Shown piece by piece: positions 32,515 to 35,410 of a stretch of DNA of 35,410 nt (position 1 is its first letter; each line of letters starts with the position of its first letter). The DNA lies in the NCBI RefSeq assembly GCF_002155915.1, contig NZ_MUME01000083.1:1-35410 (forward strand), given 5' to 3'. A model generated the notes under the pieces. The model ran no database searches. It worked only from the letters and a program-made list of their open reading frames with translations, and was not told the origin of the DNA. The stretch comes from Streptomyces thermovulgaris. GTDB lineage: Bacteria > Actinomycetota > Actinomycetes > Streptomycetales > Streptomycetaceae. The translations under genes and the position numbers were made by a program.

Positions 32515-33920
32515 CCCCCACCACCGCACCGCTGCGCCCGCGCGAGGACACGGAACTGCCCGTCCGTCTCGCCCGCTCGGCCGCGCAGCGGGACTCGGGA
32601 GCGTACCTGCGGACGGCCGACGTCCTGGACTGGCTGGCCTCCCGGCGCCGCGCCCACCGGTTCCGCGTCGAGAGGATCCCGTTCAGCGGCCTCGGCGAGT
32701 GGGCGTTCGACGGGGTCTCCGGCAACCTCGGGCACCGCAGCGGGCGGTTCTTCACCGTCGAGGGCCTGCGCGTCAGGACCGGGCCGGACGCGGCGGGCGA
32801 ATGGGAGCAGCCCGTCATCAGGCAGCCGGAGACGGGCATCCTGGGCATCCTCGCGAAGGAGTTCGACGGGGTCCTGCACTGCCTGATGCAGGCGAAGATG
32901 GAGCCGGGCAACCCCGGCCTGGTGCAGCTCTCGCCGACCGTACAGGCGACCCGCTCGAACTACACGCGGGCGCACCGGGGTTCACCCGTGCGGTACATCG
33001 ACTACTTCCTGCGGCGGCCCCTGGACGGGGGCGTACGCGTCCTGGCCGATGTGCTGCAGTCCGAGCACGGCTCGTGGTTCTTCCACAAGTTCAACCGCAA
33101 CATGCTGGTGGAGACCGACGGCGAGGTGCCCGGGGCGCCGGACTTCTGCTGGCTCACCCTCGGTCAGCTGGGCGAGCTCCTGCGGTACGACAACGTGGTC
33201 AACATGGACGCGCGCACGGTGCTGGCCTGCGCTCCGGTGGCGTACGACGAGCGGCACGCCCGGCATCCGGACGCGGAGCTGCTCTCCTGGTTCACCGGCG
33301 AGCGGGCCCGGCGCGAGGTGGAGGCCGCTCTCATGCCGCTCAAGGACGTCGCCGGCTGGCGGCGCGGCCCCTGGTCCATCGACCACGAGCAGGGACGCCA
33401 CTTCTCCGTCGTGGCCGTCTCCGTCGAGGCCGCCAGCCGCGAGGTGGGCGGCTGGAGCCAGCCGCTGATCGAGCCGGTCGGAACGGGGGTCACCGCCTTT
33501 CTCGCCCGCCGGTTCGCGGGAGTGCCCCATCTGCTGGTGTGCGCCAGGACCGAAGGCGGCCTCCAGGACGGGGTCGAACTGGGGCCCACCCTGCAGTGCA
33601 CCCCGCAGAACCACGCCCATCTCCCCCCGTCCGCCCGTCCCCTCTTCCTCGACACCGTGCTGGGGGCCGCTGCTTCCAGGATCCGCTACCAGGCCGTGCA
33701 CTCCGAGGAGGGCGGCCGGTTCCTGAACGCGCAGAGCCGGTATCTGATCGTCGACTGGGACGAGCAGGACGACGGGGGCGGCCGGGACGCGGATCCCCCG
33801 CCCGGATACCGGTGGATGACCCCGGGGCAGCTGGGCATGTTCGCCCGGCACAGCCACTACCTCAATGTGCAGGCCCGCACTCTCCTGGCCTGCCTGACCA
33901 CGGGGGCGGTGCGGCTGTGA
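32511..33920 (+). CDS. spnO: NDP-4-keto-6-deoxyhexose 2,3-dehydratase (SpnO/EvaA family)
   Basis: The 469-residue protein is composed of two homologous halves. The first (about 45-225) contains VERIPFSGLGEW, RSGRFFTVEGLRV, QPVIRQPETGILGILAKEF and LSPTVQATRSNY. The second (about 265-465) repeats the pattern as GPWSIDHEQGRHFSVVAVSV, QPLIEPVGTGVTAFLARRF and LGPTLQCTPQNH. This internal duplication is characteristic of the Gra-Orf27/TylX3/EvaA/SpnO enzymes that remove water across C2-C3 and start 2-deoxygenation. Four-base overlaps with both neighbours indicate coupled translation. Confidence 0.95.
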   Translation: MTPTTAPLRPREDTELPVRLARSAAQRDSGAYLRTADVLDWLASRRRAHRFRVERIPFSGLGEWAFDGVSGNLGHRSGRFFTVEGLRVRTGPDAAGEWEQPVIRQPETGILGILAKEFDGVLHCLMQAKMEPGNPGLVQLSPTVQATRSNYTRAHRGSPVRYIDYFLRRPLDGGVRVLADVLQSEHGSWFFHKFNRNMLVETDGEVPGAPDFCWLTLGQLGELLRYDNVVNMDARTVLACAPVAYDERHARHPDAELLSWFTGERARREVEAALMPLKDVAGWRRGPWSIDHEQGRHFSVVAVSVEAASREVGGWSQPLIEPVGTGVTAFLARRFAGVPHLLVCARTEGGLQDGVELGPTLQCTPQNHAHLPPSARPLFLDTVLGAAASRIRYQAVHSEEGGRFLNAQSRYLIVDWDEQDDGGGRDADPPPGYRWMTPGQLGMFARHSHYLNVQARTLLACLTTGAVRL

Positions 33921-34960
33921 CCGCCGGCAGCAGCGGCCGGGCGCCCGTGCGCATGGGCGTCCTCGGCTGCGCCGACATCGCCCGGCGCCGGATGCTCCCC
34001 GCCTTCGCCGCGAGCCCGCACACCGAACTGCGCGCCCTCGCCAGCCGGGACGCCGCACGGGCCCGCGGCACCGCACGGCTCTTCGGCTGCCGGCCCGTGC
34101 ACGGCTACCGCGCCCTGCTGGAGCGGGCGGACGTCGACGCCGTGTACGTGCCGCTGCCCGCCGCCCTGCACGCCACCTGGGTCGAGGCCGCGCTGCGCGC
34201 CGGCAAGCACGTGCTCGCCGAGAAGCCCCTCACCACGTCCACGCGGCACACGGCCCGGCTCTTCCGGCTCGCCCGGCAGCGCGGGCTGGCGCTCGTCGAG
34301 AACGTCATGTTCGTGCACCACCCCCAGCACGCCGTGGTGCAAAAGCTCGTCGCGGAGGGCAGGATCGGCGAACTGCGCTCCCTGCGGGCCGAGTTCACCA
34401 TTCCGCGCCGGCCCGACCACGACATCCGCCACCAGGCCGGGCTGGATGGCGGGGCGCTGTGGGACACCGGTGTCTACCCGGTGCGCGCGGCCCTGCACCT
34501 GCTGGGGCCGCAGCTGGAGGCCGTCGGCACGGTGCTGACCCACGACCCCGCCCTGGGCGTCGACACCCATGGCGCGGCACTGCTGCGCACCCCCTCCGGG
34601 GTCACCGCGCACCTCTCCTTCGGCCTGGACCACGGCTACCGCTCCGTCTACGAGCTGTGCGGCAGCGCGGGCCGCATCACCGTGGACCGGGCCTTCACTC
34701 CCGCCGCGGACCATCCGCCCCTGGTGCGGATCGAGACCGGCACGGAGCGCACGGATCTGCGCCTGGATCCGTACGACCAGGTCGCCGGGAGCGTGTCCGC
34801 CTTCGCCGCCGCGGTCGCGGCGGGCGGTGCGCCGAGCCGCCCCAGTCTGCTTCAGGCCGGGCTCCTGGCCGCACTGCGCGCCGCGGCCGCGCCGCCGCCC
34901 CCGAGGGCGCCGCGGACCCCGGCGCACCCTCCCAGTCCCCTCGGCCGTTCCCGGCCCTGA
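33917..34960 (+). CDS. spnN: NDP-hexose 3-ketoreductase (SpnN-like, GFO/IDH/MocA family)
   Basis: The 347-residue protein has an N-terminal Rossmann segment (RMGVLGCADIARRRMLPAF), the family motif AEKPLT with the conserved Lys, and GGALWDTGVYPV in the C-terminal domain. It reduces the unstable 3-keto intermediate left by the 2,3-dehydratase, giving a dTDP-2,6-dideoxy-4-keto sugar. The GTG start overlaps the previous stop in GTGA. The C-terminal 30 residues are Pro/Ala-rich and probably disordered. Confidence 0.94.
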   Translation: MTAGSSGRAPVRMGVLGCADIARRRMLPAFAASPHTELRALASRDAARARGTARLFGCRPVHGYRALLERADVDAVYVPLPAALHATWVEAALRAGKHVLAEKPLTTSTRHTARLFRLARQRGLALVENVMFVHHPQHAVVQKLVAEGRIGELRSLRAEFTIPRRPDHDIRHQAGLDGGALWDTGVYPVRAALHLLGPQLEAVGTVLTHDPALGVDTHGAALLRTPSGVTAHLSFGLDHGYRSVYELCGSAGRITVDRAFTPAADHPPLVRIETGTERTDLRLDPYDQVAGSVSAFAAAVAAGGAPSRPSLLQAGLLAALRAAAAPPPPRAPRTPAHPPSPLGRSRP

Positions 34961-34979
34961 CCCGACCCGAGGAGTCGCA

Positions 34980-35410
34980 ATGCGTGTGCTGTTCGTCATG
35001 GTTCCGCTGGCGAGCCATGTCTATCCCAACGTCTCCCTCGCCCACGCCCTGCAGGCGGCCGGGCACGAGGTCCGCTTCGCCTCCAAGCCGGGAGCGGAGG
35101 ACGTCATCACCGGCAGCGGCATCCACGCGGTCACCGTGGGCTGCTCCGCGGAGGAGGACCATGTGGACGAGGGCGACGTGCCGCTCGACGCCCTCGCCAT
35201 CGACCCCCGGGACGGCGAGAGCTGGCGCTCGGTGCGCCGCTATCTGGTGCCGCGGCTCGTCTCCGCGTACTTCCGCTCCGACGACGGCAGCGGCCGGGGC
35301 GGGGTCGTGGACGACCTCGTCGCCTACTGCACGCAGTGGCGGCCGGACCTGGTCGTCTGGGACCCGGCCTTCCCGGCGGCCTCCATCGCGGCACGTGCCT
35401 GCGGCGCCGC
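34980..35410 (+). CDS. Deoxysugar glycosyltransferase, DesVII/SpnP type (5' part, cut by window edge)
   Basis: Only the first 143 codons are present. The opening MRVLFVMVPLASHVYPNVSLAHALQAAGHEVRFAS and the later WRPDLVVWDPAFPAASIAARACGA match the N-terminal domain of EryCIII/DesVII/SpnP-like GT1 enzymes that attach TDP-deoxyaminosugars to polyketides. The position directly after the sugar genes, with a GAGGAG ribosome site, makes it the probable transferase for the aminosugar. Many of these need a P450-like helper (DesVIII type), and none is seen upstream. Confidence 0.9.
   Translation, partial: MRVLFVMVPLASHVYPNVSLAHALQAAGHEVRFASKPGAEDVITGSGIHAVTVGCSAEEDHVDEGDVPLDALAIDPRDGESWRSVRRYLVPRLVSAYFRSDDGSGRGGVVDDLVAYCTQWRPDLVVWDPAFPAASIAARACGA

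Noticed and set aside
32699..34960. 753-aa ORF ending in the 3-ketoreductase
   Set aside because: The N-terminal part is an out-of-frame shadow of the 2,3-dehydratase; the real start is the GTG at 33917 overlapping the previous stop.

Overview
The window is very GC-rich, compact DNA with GTG starts, strong AGGAG-type ribosome binding sites, SARP activators and gamma-butyrolactone (GBL) receptor/synthase genes. Together these point to Streptomyces or a close actinomycete. It is part of a secondary-metabolite (polyketide glycoside) gene cluster. No ketosynthase gene lies in the window, so the core PKS must be outside it, and the product cannot be named from this sequence.

Layout. (1) 3-5883, minus strand: a complete methoxymalonyl-ACP operon with fkbK, fkbJ, fkbI and fkbH homologues. 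The separate O-methyltransferase is replaced by one large acyltransferase-ACP-FkbM-methyltransferase fusion without a ketosynthase. (2) 6053-7012: a didomain aromatase/cyclase typical of type II (aromatic) PKS pathways. (3) 7391-10348: two type II thioesterases and a SARP activator. (4) 10928-12584: a divergent XRE/MmyB-type regulator and SDR pair that may be unrelated to the cluster. (5) 12972-18977: a dense regulatory island with a second SARP, three GBL-receptor-like TetR proteins, an AfsA-type GBL synthase and an NmrA-like reductase. (6) 19004-25793: an aromatic FAD monooxygenase, a DHA2-type MFS exporter, a macrolide-type inactivating glycosyltransferase and a cytochrome P450. (7) 26518-35410: a deoxyaminosugar operon (4-aminotransferase, rmlA, rmlB, 3-dehydratase, 2,3-dehydratase, 3-ketoreductase, glycosyltransferase cut by the window edge). 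An IS200/IS605-type tnpB element sits between rmlA and rmlB.

How the genes fit together. The sugar genes match the spinosyn forosamine set (SpnR, Q, O, N) and predict a dTDP-4-amino-2,3,4,6-tetradeoxy-D-hexose. The N-dimethyltransferase that would complete forosamine is not in the window. The aromatase/cyclase and aromatic hydroxylase suggest an aromatic aglycone, and the methoxymalonyl genes supply an unusual building block. The exporter and inactivating glycosyltransferase probably give self-resistance.

Regulation is readable in the DNA. At least seven AT-rich imperfect palindromes resembling GBL-receptor operators (ARE boxes) lie before the second SARP, the TetR/afsA pair, the scbR-like gene and the exporter. 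Three sets of SARP-type heptamers, spaced exactly 11 bp and each 8 bp from a possible -10 hexamer, precede the aromatase/cyclase, the exporter and the P450. A cascade GBL -> receptor -> SARP -> structural and resistance genes is the simplest reading.
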